The notes under the pieces were generated by a model. It was not told where the DNA came from, did no database searches, and saw only the letters and a list, made by a program, of their open reading frames with translations. A program made the translations under genes and the position numbers. 23,768 nucleotides of DNA from the NCBI GenBank assembly GCA_934746785.1, contig CAKVFO010000042.1, forward strand, positions 1 to 23,768, given 5' to 3'. The DNA is from an uncultured Clostridium sp. Lineage in GTDB: Bacteria; Bacillota; Clostridia; Clostridiales; Clostridiaceae. Of the stretch, positions 1-8,683 are shown piece after piece (the stretch's first letter is position 1; the number at the start of each line of letters is the position of its first letter).

Positions 1-13
1 TTTTTACAAGTTT

Positions 14-43
14 ATTATAGTTCTAAGGTCAGGGAAGGTCAAA
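14..43 (-). promoter_or_regulatory. Sigma-A promoter with CtsR operator, reading out of the window
   Basis: On the minus strand a -35 TTGACC (37-42) and a perfect -10 TATAAT (14-19) are separated by 17 bp. Positions 27-43 read GGTCAGGGAAGGTCAAA on the plus strand, matching 15 of 17 positions of the CtsR heptad-repeat operator of class III heat-shock genes (two GGTCA-type half-sites in tandem). The operator covers the -35 and the spacer, the usual repressing position. The controlled gene lies left of the window; clp, ctsR or hsp genes are the family expectation, not something seen here. Confidence 0.75.
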
Positions 44-129
44 GTTTTATTAAACCTTCCTTTATTAACTCTTTTCAATCATTCCTTATTTAAGTTATTT
101 ATCTCATCATTTCTATATTTTCCTTGATA

Positions 130-389
130 TTTCTCTTTTTTTCTATACAACATTAATTTATTACTTGATAATTACTAGATAGGCATATTCATATGCTTTA
201 TATTTAGGAATTCCAAGTTTGATAAAATTTCTGAGTCTTGTTCTTACTCTCTTCCATTGTTTCCATATACAAGCTCGCAGCCTTCTTCTAATCCATTGGT
301 CTAGTTCCCTTATCTTAAGCTATACGGTTGACACTATCAGCCCACGTTACGAACTTTCACCGATTAGTGCACGCCCATGCTGGGCGCAC
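130..389 (-). pseudogene. Remnant of a group IIC intron (5' domain I fused to the tail of its reverse transcriptase/maturase)
   Basis: Leftward from 389 the sequence starts GTGCGCCCAGCATGGGCG and continues with a GGTGAAAGTTCGTAACGTG stretch, the layout of the 5' end of domain I in bacterial class C group II introns. From about 313 to 190 one frame encodes LDQWIRRRLRACIWKQWK, then RVRTRLRNFIKLGIPK and KAYEYA, the conserved C-terminal maturase/thumb region of intron-encoded proteins. The frame then degenerates and stops. Most of domain I, domains II-III, the reverse transcriptase core and domain V are absent, so this is a dead internal-deletion derivative. It sits directly after the T-run of an intrinsic terminator, the classic IIC target. 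The downstream end is uncertain. Confidence 0.8.
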
Positions 390-431
390 AAAAAATAGAG
401 ACTGTATCTAAAAGATACAGTCCCTATTTTT
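390..431 (-). terminator. Intrinsic terminator of the cation-efflux gene (bidirectional shape)
   Basis: A long hairpin with arms 391-409 and 413-431 (core GACTGTATCT / AGATACAG) is followed leftward by a T-run at 390-395. It begins on the stop codon of the upstream gene. The intron remnant starts at the base immediately after the T-run. Confidence 0.85.
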
Positions 432-1332
432 AAACAGCCCATTTTCTATCAGCTGTAAAGTTAACATTTAACCATTTATTTAACTTTATACTTTTAATAC
501 CTGTATATACCTCTTCTCGAACCTTGTCCATCTCTTCAAGTTCTTTAAGTCTTGACTCCTCATTAAATACAAAATCAATTTCAATTCTTAATTCTCTTCC
601 AACCTTGCTTACTCTTGTTATAGAATCCTCAAATTTGTATTCTTCTTCTATATCTTTTACTATAGTATAAATCTTATCATTAATATCTTTATCTGCATTT
701 CTATTAATAATTTCACCAAAACATTTATTAAGAGTCTTTATAGGTACTTTTATAAAAAATAGTGATGATGCTATAACCATTATCGAATCAATATACTTTG
801 TTAGAAATATATATTGAGTTTTTGATATTATCGCCACAATAAGGAATCCAACTAATACAGCTGCGCTTAAAATTGTATCCATAAGCCACTGATTACTCTC
901 AGAATTCACTATCTCTGATGATATCTTTCTTCCACTCTTGTTTAAAATATAATAGCTTAAACCACATCCAACTGTTGAAATAAGTGAATACATTAATGCT
1001 AATCCTGCATCCACATTATTCCCTCCAGCTATTAATTCTTTAACACCATCAACTAAAGTTACTAAACACATAATAATTAGTACTATTGATTGAAATGCTA
1101 CCATTATTGGTTCTAATACTCCCTTACCAAAAGGAAACTTATCGAAGTCTGACTTCTTTATATAATTTGAAATATATAGTGCTAATATTGATAAAAATAA
1201 ACTTATTAACGAGTATAGACCATCAAACATAATCATATCTGATCTTACTGCTGCTCCCCATACTATACCTAAAACTGCAAAAAATAATCCTCCTGCTGCT
1301 GAAAAGGCAAGCATGTTTTTCTCACTTTTCAT
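430..1332 (-). CDS. Cation diffusion facilitator (CDF) family transporter, atypical metal site
   Basis: A 300-residue membrane protein with about six hydrophobic helices (residues 8-28, 35-57, 74-95, 110-130, 151-171, 175-195) and a C-terminal cytoplasmic domain (about 205-295) resembling the CDF dimerisation domain. CDF proteins export divalent metals (Zn, Fe, Mn, Co) in exchange for protons. TM2 reads FDGLYSLISL, FPFGKG follows at 66-71, and TM5 reads QWLMDTILSAAVL, all aligning with family motifs. However the usual metal tetrad (D/H-xxx-D in TM2 and TM5) is D37/S41 and Q148/D152 here, so only two of four ligands are kept and the substrate is uncertain. It has its own promoter, RBS (AGAGGTGG) and terminator, so it appears monocistronic. 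Confidence 0.8.
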   Translation of the reverse strand: MKSEKNMLAFSAAGGLFFAVLGIVWGAAVRSDMIMFDGLYSLISLFLSILALYISNYIKKSDFDKFPFGKGVLEPIMVAFQSIVLIIMCLVTLVDGVKELIAGGNNVDAGLALMYSLISTVGCGLSYYILNKSGRKISSEIVNSESNQWLMDTILSAAVLVGFLIVAIISKTQYIFLTKYIDSIMVIASSLFFIKVPIKTLNKCFGEIINRNADKDINDKIYTIVKDIEEEYKFEDSITRVSKVGRELRIEIDFVFNEESRLKELEEMDKVREEVYTGIKSIKLNKWLNVNFTADRKWAV

Positions 1333-1364
1333 TATTCCACCTCTTATTGTTTTATCTATATATA

Positions 1365-1392
1365 ATTATATTTGTTAAAAAATATATAACAA
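1365..1392 (-). promoter_or_regulatory. Promoter of the CDF transporter gene
   Basis: Minus-strand -35 TTGTTA (1387-1392), 16-bp spacer and perfect -10 TATAAT (1365-1370), about 35 bp upstream of the start codon. I saw no metal-repressor operator that I could name. Confidence 0.5.
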
Positions 1393-1486
1393 CTGACTAA
1401 TTTAAGGTGTTTTTTATACTATTAGCACATATATTTAAGAGTTTAATTTTTTTTCAATAACATAATAGTACATATTTATGGGTCTT

Positions 1487-3850
1487 TTAGTCCTCAAGTA
1501 CAGTTCTATTTACCTTCCATATTTCTTCGGCATATTGTAATATAGTTCTATCACTTGAGAACATACCAGCATTACATGTATTCATAAATGCTTTTCTTGC
1601 CCATCCATACTTATCCTTATATGCTTCAAATACCTTATCTTCAGTTTCCTTAAAGCTATGGAAATCAGCTAATATATAATATTGATCATTTTCATCTACT
1701 AAAGAATTAAATAAGTCTTCAAATTCACCAGTACCACCATCATCAAAAGTACCATCTACTAAAGTATCTACTACTCTTCTTAAATCAGCATTCTTCTCAT
1801 AGTAATCTCTTGAGCAATAGTTATCTTTTAATTTTTCTATTTCTTCTACTTTTAATCCAAAGATGAAATTATTTTCTTCTCCACTTTCTTTAACAATTTC
1901 TACATTAGCACCATCTAATGTTCCAAAAGTAGGAGCTCCATTTAACATTAACTTCATGTTACCAGTTCCTGATGCTTCCTTACCTGCAGTTGATATTTGT
2001 TTAGATACATCTGCTGCTGGGCATAGTTTTTCTGCATAAGATACCCTGTAGTTTTCTACAAATACAACCTTAATCTTACCATCTATTGTTTCATCATTAT
2101 TTACCATCTTAGCTATTGCACCAATGAATTTAACTATTGATTTAGCTCTTACATATCCTGGGAAAGCCTTAGCTCCAAAGATGAATGTAGTCTTAGGTAT
2201 ATCTAAAGTTGGATCATCTTTTAATCTATAATATAAGTCTAAGATATATAAAGCATTTAATAATTGTCTCTTATATTCATGAAGTCTCTTAATTTGAATA
2301 TCGAATATAGAATCTGGATCTATTTCTACTCCTTCATGTTCCTTAATATATGCTGCAAGTTGTTCTTTCTTTGTTCTCTTTATATTCATATATTTATCTA
2401 GAACTGCTTTATCATCAGCATACTTTTCTAATTCCTTTAACTTAGAAAGATCTCTTACCCAATCTTCACTTCCTAATAATTCAGTAATTAATGCTGATAA
2501 TTCAGGGTTTGCTAACTTAATCCATCTTCTTGGAGTTATACCATTAGTTTTATTTTGGAACTTTTCAGGATATAGTTCATACCAATTCTTTAATTCAGTA
2601 TTCTTTAATATATCTGTATGAAGCTTAGCAACTCCATTTACTGCTGAACCTACATGTATTGCAAGGTTAGCCATTCTTACTTGGCCTTTAGATACAATTT
2701 TATATTCTTTAATTTCGCTTCCTGTATAATCAGCTGCCTTTAATTCTTCAATGAATTTTCTATCAATTAATTTAATTATTTCAAGTATTCTTGGGAATAA
2801 TTCTTCAATTAAATCAACATCCCACTTTTCAAGTGCTTCAGCAAGTATTGTATGATTAGTATAGCTGAATGTTTTCTTTGCTATATCAAGAGCATCTTCA
2901 AATTTCATCTTTTCTTCATCAACTAAAACTCTTATAAGTTCAGGAATTGCAAGTGTTGGATGAGTATCATTTAATTGGACTGCATTCATTTCAGCAAACT
3001 TTTTGGTAACGGTTCCGAACTTAGCTTTATATTTAGCTATCATATCTTTTATAGATGCACTTACTAATAAATATTGTTGTCTTAATCTTAAAATCTTACC
3101 TTCTCTATTTGAATCATTAGGATATAAGACTCTTGTTATATCATCTGCTCTATTTTTCATCTTTACAGCTTCATCATACTTTTGAGCATTAAATAAGTCA
3201 AAATTAAACTCTTTTAAAGGTTCACACTTCCATAATCTTAATGTATTGATATTTTTTGTACCATATCCAATTATAGGCATATCATAAGGAACTGCTTTTA
3301 CCTTCATATCGCTAAATTCAATTATTTGAGTTTCACTATCTTTTCTTATGCTCCATGGATCTCCATACTTAAGCCAGCTATCAACATCTTCAACTTGGGC
3401 TCCATCTTTAATATATTGATTGAATAATCCATTACTATATCTTAATCCATATCCTCTTAAAGGAACTTCCATAGTTGCTGCAGAATCCATAAAACATGCT
3501 GCTAGTCTTCCAAGACCACCATTACCTAGTCCTGCATCTTCTTCAATTTCTTCAACCTTATTTAGATCTATATCTAGCTCTGCTAATAATTCTTTTACTT
3601 CATCATAAACTCCAATATTAATTAAGTTATTTCCTAAAGCTCTTCCCATTAAATATTCTGCTGATAAATAATAAGCTTGTTTACCTTTTGAATATAAATC
3701 TTGTGTCTTATTCCAATCATCCACTATATATTCTAATAATGACATTGATAATGCATTATAAATCTCATAGTCTAGTGCTTCATCTATCCCTTTACCATAT
3801 TTAACCTTTAAATATTTTACCATACTATTCTTTAAATTATCTTTATTCAT
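1487..3850 (-). CDS. glgP: Glycogen/maltodextrin phosphorylase (GT35)
   Basis: Uses PLP and phosphate to cleave terminal alpha-1,4 glucose from maltodextrin or glycogen, giving glucose-1-phosphate in the cytoplasm. Family motifs include the early glycine-rich EDAGLGNGGLGRLAACF block, NDTHP, TNGITPRRW, HEYKRQ and EASGTGNMK, whose lysine (residue 633 from the start chosen here) is the PLP Schiff-base residue, followed by GTLDGANVEI. The length of 786 residues is normal. I chose the ATG at 3850 because AAGGTG lies 9-10 bp upstream and the product then starts MNKDNLKNSM; an in-frame ATG at 3877 would add nine residues. The start overlaps the end of malQ by a few bases, so translation is probably coupled. 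It is the last gene of the maltodextrin operon; in this setting malP would also be an acceptable name. Confidence 0.95.
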   Translation of the reverse strand: MNKDNLKNSMVKYLKVKYGKGIDEALDYEIYNALSMSLLEYIVDDWNKTQDLYSKGKQAYYLSAEYLMGRALGNNLINIGVYDEVKELLAELDIDLNKVEEIEEDAGLGNGGLGRLAACFMDSAATMEVPLRGYGLRYSNGLFNQYIKDGAQVEDVDSWLKYGDPWSIRKDSETQIIEFSDMKVKAVPYDMPIIGYGTKNINTLRLWKCEPLKEFNFDLFNAQKYDEAVKMKNRADDITRVLYPNDSNREGKILRLRQQYLLVSASIKDMIAKYKAKFGTVTKKFAEMNAVQLNDTHPTLAIPELIRVLVDEEKMKFEDALDIAKKTFSYTNHTILAEALEKWDVDLIEELFPRILEIIKLIDRKFIEELKAADYTGSEIKEYKIVSKGQVRMANLAIHVGSAVNGVAKLHTDILKNTELKNWYELYPEKFQNKTNGITPRRWIKLANPELSALITELLGSEDWVRDLSKLKELEKYADDKAVLDKYMNIKRTKKEQLAAYIKEHEGVEIDPDSIFDIQIKRLHEYKRQLLNALYILDLYYRLKDDPTLDIPKTTFIFGAKAFPGYVRAKSIVKFIGAIAKMVNNDETIDGKIKVVFVENYRVSYAEKLCPAADVSKQISTAGKEASGTGNMKLMLNGAPTFGTLDGANVEIVKESGEENNFIFGLKVEEIEKLKDNYCSRDYYEKNADLRRVVDTLVDGTFDDGGTGEFEDLFNSLVDENDQYYILADFHSFKETEDKVFEAYKDKYGWARKAFMNTCNAGMFSSDRTILQYAEEIWKVNRTVLED

Positions 3851-5354
3851 TGCCTTCACACCTTCCATATACTTCACTAAATTTATATATTTTTTTTGCT
3901 AGCTCATCTGTAAGTTTATTTTTATCTACTCTCCACATCCAATTAGATCCCATAGTTGATGGAAAATTCATTCTCGCATCATTACCTAAACTTAAAAAAT
4001 CTTGTGTTGGTGCTATAGCTACATCTGCTATACTACTCCAAACTCCTCTTAAAAATCCCCAATTATACCCTTCTGGTCTTGCATTAAGACCAAGATATAA
4101 TTTAGCTCTTTTTCTTTCTTCTTTACTGCTTGTTTTTTCATACCATCCTAAAACTGTATCATTATCATGAGTTCCTGTATAAGCAATACACTTTCTGCTA
4201 TAGTTATGTGGTAAAAATGCATTGTCCGCATTACCATCAAAAGCAAATTCTAATATTTTCATTCCTGGGAAGCCTGTCTCTTTTAAAAATTCTATTACAT
4301 CATCAGTTAAAAATCCAAGGTCTTCTGCTATAATATTTAATTCACCTAATTCTTTTTTTATTTCATTGAATAAGTCTATTCCTGGGCCTTTTACCCATTT
4401 ACCATTTTGGGCTGTTTTATCGCCATAAGGAATACTCCAATAAGATTCAAAGCCTCTAAAATGATCTATTCTTAAAACATCATATAAGCTTAGACTTTCT
4501 TTGATTCTAGTCTTCCACCATTTGTAGTTATTTTTCTTCATATTATCCCAGTTATAAATTACATTTCCCCAAAGTTGTCCTGTTTCTGAAAATACATCTG
4601 GTGGACATCCTGCAACAGCAATTGGTTCTAAAGTTTCCTGATTTATTTGGAAGTTTTCAGGCATACTCCATGTATCAGCACTATCTGATGCTACATATAT
4701 AGGGATATCACCTATAATTTCTATACCTAAATCATTAACATAATTTTTTAGCTCTTTCCATTGTTTATAAAATAAGTATTGTAAAAAGCTCCAATATTCA
4801 ATTTCATCTTCTAATTCTATTTTATATTTATCTAAGGCAGCTTTATCTCTTCTTTTTAATTTATCATCCCATTCATACCATGACTTCAAATCAAATTTAT
4901 ATTTTATAGCCATGTATAAAGAATAATCTTCAAGCCAAGATGCCTTTTCATCCTTGAAATCTTGGAATTCTTTTTTAACCTCATCTAAATTACTTGTTTT
5001 AAAATTTTCATATGCCTTCTTTAATATGTCATACTTTACTTCAAAGATTTTTCCGTAATCTATTTTTACTGAACTATCTCCATAATCCTCATTTATATAA
5101 TCTTCTTCTTTTAAAAGATTTTCATCTTTTAATAATTCAAAGTCTATAAAATATGGATTACCAGCAAAAGCAGAAAAACATTGATATGGTGAATCTCCAT
5201 AACCTGTATGTCCTAGGGGTAGTATCTGCCAATACTTAAAACCTGCCTTCTTTATAAAGTCTGCGAAATTATATGCTTCCTTTCCCAAAGTACCTATCCC
5301 AAAGTCCCCTGGTAGCGAAGCTATATGCATTAATATGCCTGCTCCTCTGTCCAT
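3843..5354 (-). CDS. malQ: 4-alpha-glucanotransferase (amylomaltase, GH77), operon copy
   Basis: Transfers alpha-1,4-glucan segments between maltodextrins, releasing glucose and producing longer chains for the phosphorylase encoded next. The 503 residues carry the GH77 catalytic triad: nucleophile D297 in VLRIDHFRGF, acid/base E344 in IIAEDLG, and D397 in GTHDND. The signature IGDIPIYVASDSADTW lies at about 213-229. The start MDRGAGILMHIASLPG is the normal family N-terminus; the RBS is GGAGG 13 bp upstream. It follows the GH31 gene by about 20 bp and overlaps glgP. It is clearly paralogous to the second malQ at 13041-14531. Confidence 0.96.
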   Translation of the reverse strand: MDRGAGILMHIASLPGDFGIGTLGKEAYNFADFIKKAGFKYWQILPLGHTGYGDSPYQCFSAFAGNPYFIDFELLKDENLLKEEDYINEDYGDSSVKIDYGKIFEVKYDILKKAYENFKTSNLDEVKKEFQDFKDEKASWLEDYSLYMAIKYKFDLKSWYEWDDKLKRRDKAALDKYKIELEDEIEYWSFLQYLFYKQWKELKNYVNDLGIEIIGDIPIYVASDSADTWSMPENFQINQETLEPIAVAGCPPDVFSETGQLWGNVIYNWDNMKKNNYKWWKTRIKESLSLYDVLRIDHFRGFESYWSIPYGDKTAQNGKWVKGPGIDLFNEIKKELGELNIIAEDLGFLTDDVIEFLKETGFPGMKILEFAFDGNADNAFLPHNYSRKCIAYTGTHDNDTVLGWYEKTSSKEERKRAKLYLGLNARPEGYNWGFLRGVWSSIADVAIAPTQDFLSLGNDARMNFPSTMGSNWMWRVDKNKLTDELAKKIYKFSEVYGRCEGNE

Positions 5355-5375
5355 ATTTAGGAATCATCCTCCAAT

Positions 5376-7523
5376 CTATATCATCTTAACTAAATTTATT
5401 TCTTTTCCTTGTATATCTAATATTTTTAATTTAACACTTTTTATTTTTTTATTAATATCTCCCTGAATATTAAACTCATATCTATCATTTACCTTTTCAA
5501 TTGTAAACTTAATACGATTTCCTTCTTTCTTAGAAATTCCATCATCATCATAAAAATAATATTCAGCTTTATCTTTAACAAAAGCTATGAGATTCAATTC
5601 ATCTAAAGTTACTTCGTCAATTCTATTTTTACTGTCAACCATAGGAACCATTTTGTTTTTTCTTATAAAAAATGAAATTTCATCCATGGGATATTCAAAA
5701 AAATTATATCCTTCCTTATACATTTTAAATATAAACTTATTATTCACATCAACACTGCACATAAGCATATCCTCTGGAAGATAAATATATCTTCCTTTTG
5801 TATTTTGTTTATATATAGGTGCAATCATTATAGAATCACCTACTATTAACTGATCTTCAACTTCTCTTACTTTAGGATTATCTTCATATTCAAATGTAAG
5901 AGGTTTAAAATACATTGCATTATCTTGAACAGCTTTCATGAATTCACTATACAAATAAGGAATTAATGAATATCTAAATTTAATTATATTTTTCACTATG
6001 TCCTCAGTTTCTTTATCAAAAGCAAAGGGTTCCTGTGCACGAGACCATTTCGATGAGTGATTTCTATACAAAGGAGTAAATAGACTTAATTGATTCCATC
6101 TTATCAACAAATCACTTGTTGTGTCAGAACCAAATCCCCCTGTGTCTGAACCAATAAACATAAATCCACACATATTCAAACTTGGAAGCATCTTTAAAGT
6201 TAATTCAATATGCTCCCACCATGAATAACAATCACCTGTCCACATGCCTCCATACCTATGCATTCCAATCGTTGAAGCTCTTGAAAATAATAGATATCTT
6301 TTATCTTTGAATATCTTATCTAATTGTTCACTTGCTGATCTAGTCATATTAAATCCATACAAATTATGTACATCATAATGACTTACAAGCTTTCCATTAA
6401 TTTTGTGATAAATATTTTTGTAATCTTCTATTGAATTTGCAACACTTGAAAAGGTATCTCTAAGATCAAAGAAAGAAAATATATCTATATTCTTATCTCT
6501 ATACTCTTCTGCTTTTTCAAAAGCCTTTTTTAATCCCTCTTCTGAATAAAAAATAGCTGGTTCATTCATATCATTCCAAAATCCCTCTATTCCTATATCC
6601 GTTAATGTCTTATACTTATCTCCAAACCACGTTCTAACTTCCTTATTAAGAAAATCAGGAAAGTGAACTTTTCCTGGCCAAACTGCTGCCACAAAAGGCT
6701 TGCCATTCTTGTCCACACAGAAATAGTCACCTTTTAGTCCTTCTTCATAGATTTCATATCCTTCTTCAATCTTTATTCCTGCATCAATTATAGGAATTAC
6801 CTTGATACCATCTTTTTTTAAATCACTTATAAGGCCACACATATCAGGAAAATTAACTTTATCTATAGTAAAGTCCTTAAAATCCTTCATATAATCAATA
6901 TCTAAATATAACATTTCTAAAGGTATATCTCTATCTTTGAACTTTTTAACAACTTTTCTTACTTCTTGTTCACTTCCATATCCCCACTTACTCTGTCCAT
7001 ATCCAAAAGCCCACTTAGGAGGTATATAGCTTTTTCCTATTAGGATTCTAAAATTTCTTACTATATCATTTAATGAACTTCCTTCAATAATATATAACTT
7101 AAAATCCTTATTCTCATTTATTATCTTTATCTCATTATAATTTGTATATCCTATGTCAAAAGTTACTTTTGAGGGAGAATCTATAAATACTCCAAAACAT
7201 TTCTTCCCATATACAATTATAAAATTATGTGCCCCATATAAACTCTTTTTATCTGGGCAATGACTATATTCATCTGAAGAAAAACTAGTATATATCCACC
7301 CCCTTTTATTAAGTCCTCTAACATTTTCACCAAGACCATAAACAATATCATCCTTCTCTAGTTCATAAGTCAAAATATTATTTGTATCAAGCTCTAAATA
7401 TTTTATTTCTGTAGTACTAATATTTCTTTTTTTCTCATTTGTAAGTATAACTGAATCAGTATCAATTGGTTTTCCAAAAATATATAAACTAATATAATCA
7501 TTAATATCTGATACTTGTATCAT
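5376..7523 (-). CDS. GH31 alpha-glucosidase
   Basis: A 715-residue family 31 glycoside hydrolase, expected to release glucose from non-reducing ends of maltose and short maltodextrins. The N-terminal galactose-mutarotase-like domain (about 1-165) is followed by a TIM barrel with nucleophile D318 in GFWNDMNEPAIF and acid/base D431 in MWTGDCYS. C-terminal beta domains follow. There is no signal peptide, so it acts in the cytoplasm on imported sugars. It starts 6 bp after malR stops, and its RBS (AAGGAGAG) lies inside the end of malR, so it is co-transcribed. Substrate specificity inside GH31 cannot be fixed by reading; maltose/isomaltose is inferred from the operon. Confidence 0.93.
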   Translation of the reverse strand: MIQVSDINDYISLYIFGKPIDTDSVILTNEKKRNISTTEIKYLELDTNNILTYELEKDDIVYGLGENVRGLNKRGWIYTSFSSDEYSHCPDKKSLYGAHNFIIVYGKKCFGVFIDSPSKVTFDIGYTNYNEIKIINENKDFKLYIIEGSSLNDIVRNFRILIGKSYIPPKWAFGYGQSKWGYGSEQEVRKVVKKFKDRDIPLEMLYLDIDYMKDFKDFTIDKVNFPDMCGLISDLKKDGIKVIPIIDAGIKIEEGYEIYEEGLKGDYFCVDKNGKPFVAAVWPGKVHFPDFLNKEVRTWFGDKYKTLTDIGIEGFWNDMNEPAIFYSEEGLKKAFEKAEEYRDKNIDIFSFFDLRDTFSSVANSIEDYKNIYHKINGKLVSHYDVHNLYGFNMTRSASEQLDKIFKDKRYLLFSRASTIGMHRYGGMWTGDCYSWWEHIELTLKMLPSLNMCGFMFIGSDTGGFGSDTTSDLLIRWNQLSLFTPLYRNHSSKWSRAQEPFAFDKETEDIVKNIIKFRYSLIPYLYSEFMKAVQDNAMYFKPLTFEYEDNPKVREVEDQLIVGDSIMIAPIYKQNTKGRYIYLPEDMLMCSVDVNNKFIFKMYKEGYNFFEYPMDEISFFIRKNKMVPMVDSKNRIDEVTLDELNLIAFVKDKAEYYFYDDDGISKKEGNRIKFTIEKVNDRYEFNIQGDINKKIKSVKLKILDIQGKEINLVKMI

Positions 7524-7529
7524 TATTAC

Positions 7530-8543
7530 TTATCTCTCCTTTACTTTTTGAGATGATGGTCTTTTTAATAACTTTGTTTCAAGTATTATATGAGAGTTTT
7601 TATCTCTATCTTTTAACAGTTTCATTAATAGCTCAACACTTTTTTCTGCCATAATTGTTTTGGGCTGCTCTACTGTTGTTATTCCTGGATTATAGAACTC
7701 ACTTATATCCATACCATCAAACCCAATTATCGAAATATCTTTTCCTATTTCATATCCTTGATCTGCTACTGCTTTAGCAATACCAATAGCCATAATATCA
7801 GAAATAGAAAATATTGCCGTAACATCTTGATTCTTGTCTAAGAACTCTTTCATGACTTCATAAGCTATTTGAGATGAATAATCTCCAACTAATAAATACT
7901 CGTCAAAAAATGGAATGTTATATTCTGCCATAGCTTTTTTATATCCTTTTAATCTAGTCCAGCTTATTCCAATATCATTTTCCTCGCCTATCATTACTGC
8001 AATCTTCTTATGTCCAAGTTCAATTAAATATTTTGTTGCTTCATAAGCTGCTTTTACATTATTTATTCCTACAGTAGAATATCCTTCAGTAAATTCTCCA
8101 TAACTTCCTGAAGTTAAAACCACTGGTACATCCAGTGAATTCACATTTTCTTTAGTAATAGTTTCAAAATTCAATCCCAAACATATTACTCCTTGTAGCC
8201 TCTTTTCTTTTATAAATGCTTGTAATGTATCAAAGTCATCACCGAAAGTAAAATCATTTTGTTGAAGTACCATAGTATACTCAGACTTAGATATAGCACT
8301 ACCTATATTATTAACTATTTCAGAGAAAAAGGGATTGAATACACCCTTTACTAAAACTCCAATATTTTTTGTATTAATTTGTTTTAGTATCCTAGCACTA
8401 TTATTAGGTATATAATTACTTTCTTTGATTACTTCCAAAACCTTTTCTCTTGTACTTTGTTTTACGTCAGGATGGTTATTGAGTACTCTTGAAACTGTGC
8501 TTACACCTACACCCGCTAATTTAGCTATGTCCTTTATATTCAT
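7530..8543 (-). CDS. malR: LacI-family repressor of the maltodextrin operon
   Basis: A 337-residue LacI/GalR regulator. The helix-turn-helix MNIKDIAKLAGVGVSTVSRV is followed by the hinge helix NNSARILKQ (about 47-55) and a periplasmic-binding-protein-like effector domain (about 60-330). It lies inside the mal operon between malG and the GH31 gene. Palindromic sites of the form GGNAACGNTNCC occur in front of malR and malE, so it probably represses both until a maltodextrin-derived inducer binds. The name malR rests on context. RBS GGAGA lies about 7 bp before the ATG. Confidence 0.9.
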   Translation of the reverse strand: MNIKDIAKLAGVGVSTVSRVLNNHPDVKQSTREKVLEVIKESNYIPNNSARILKQINTKNIGVLVKGVFNPFFSEIVNNIGSAISKSEYTMVLQQNDFTFGDDFDTLQAFIKEKRLQGVICLGLNFETITKENVNSLDVPVVLTSGSYGEFTEGYSTVGINNVKAAYEATKYLIELGHKKIAVMIGEENDIGISWTRLKGYKKAMAEYNIPFFDEYLLVGDYSSQIAYEVMKEFLDKNQDVTAIFSISDIMAIGIAKAVADQGYEIGKDISIIGFDGMDISEFYNPGITTVEQPKTIMAEKSVELLMKLLKDRDKNSHIILETKLLKRPSSQKVKER

Positions 8544-8584
8544 TCAACTTTCTCCTTGCTAATTACAATATTGGAACTACTCCC

Positions 8585-8609
8585 GGTAACGTTCCCACTT
8601 TATATTATA
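8585..8609 (-). promoter_or_regulatory. malR promoter -10 with LacI-type operator over the start site
   Basis: Minus-strand TATAAT at 8604-8609 is followed 7 bp later by the near-palindrome GGGAACGTTACC (8585-8596). The operator would cover the transcription start, a position typical of autorepression. No good -35 hexamer is visible; the region where it should be is taken up by the inverted repeat at 8611-8638. Confidence 0.55.
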
Positions 8610-8610
8610 C

Positions 8611-8638
8611 AATAGTTCCTACTAAAATAGGAACTATT
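8611..8638. repeat. 11-bp perfect inverted repeat between malG and malR
   Basis: AATAGTTCCTA (8611-8621) and TAGGAACTATT (8628-8638) are separated by 6 bp. There is no T-run on either side, so it is a poor terminator. It lies over the expected -35 region of the malR promoter, so it may be a second regulator site or an mRNA-stabilising hairpin after malG. Confidence 0.6.
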
Positions 8639-8683
8639 ATACAATAAAATTTATAAGAAATTTAGGGAACTATATAATTATTA

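Noticed and set aside
3005..3016. GGTAACGGTTCC inside glgP, resembling the mal operators
   Set aside because: It lies in the middle of a coding sequence, its symmetry is worse than the promoter sites, and the bases are explained by codons for conserved-looking residues. Probably chance.
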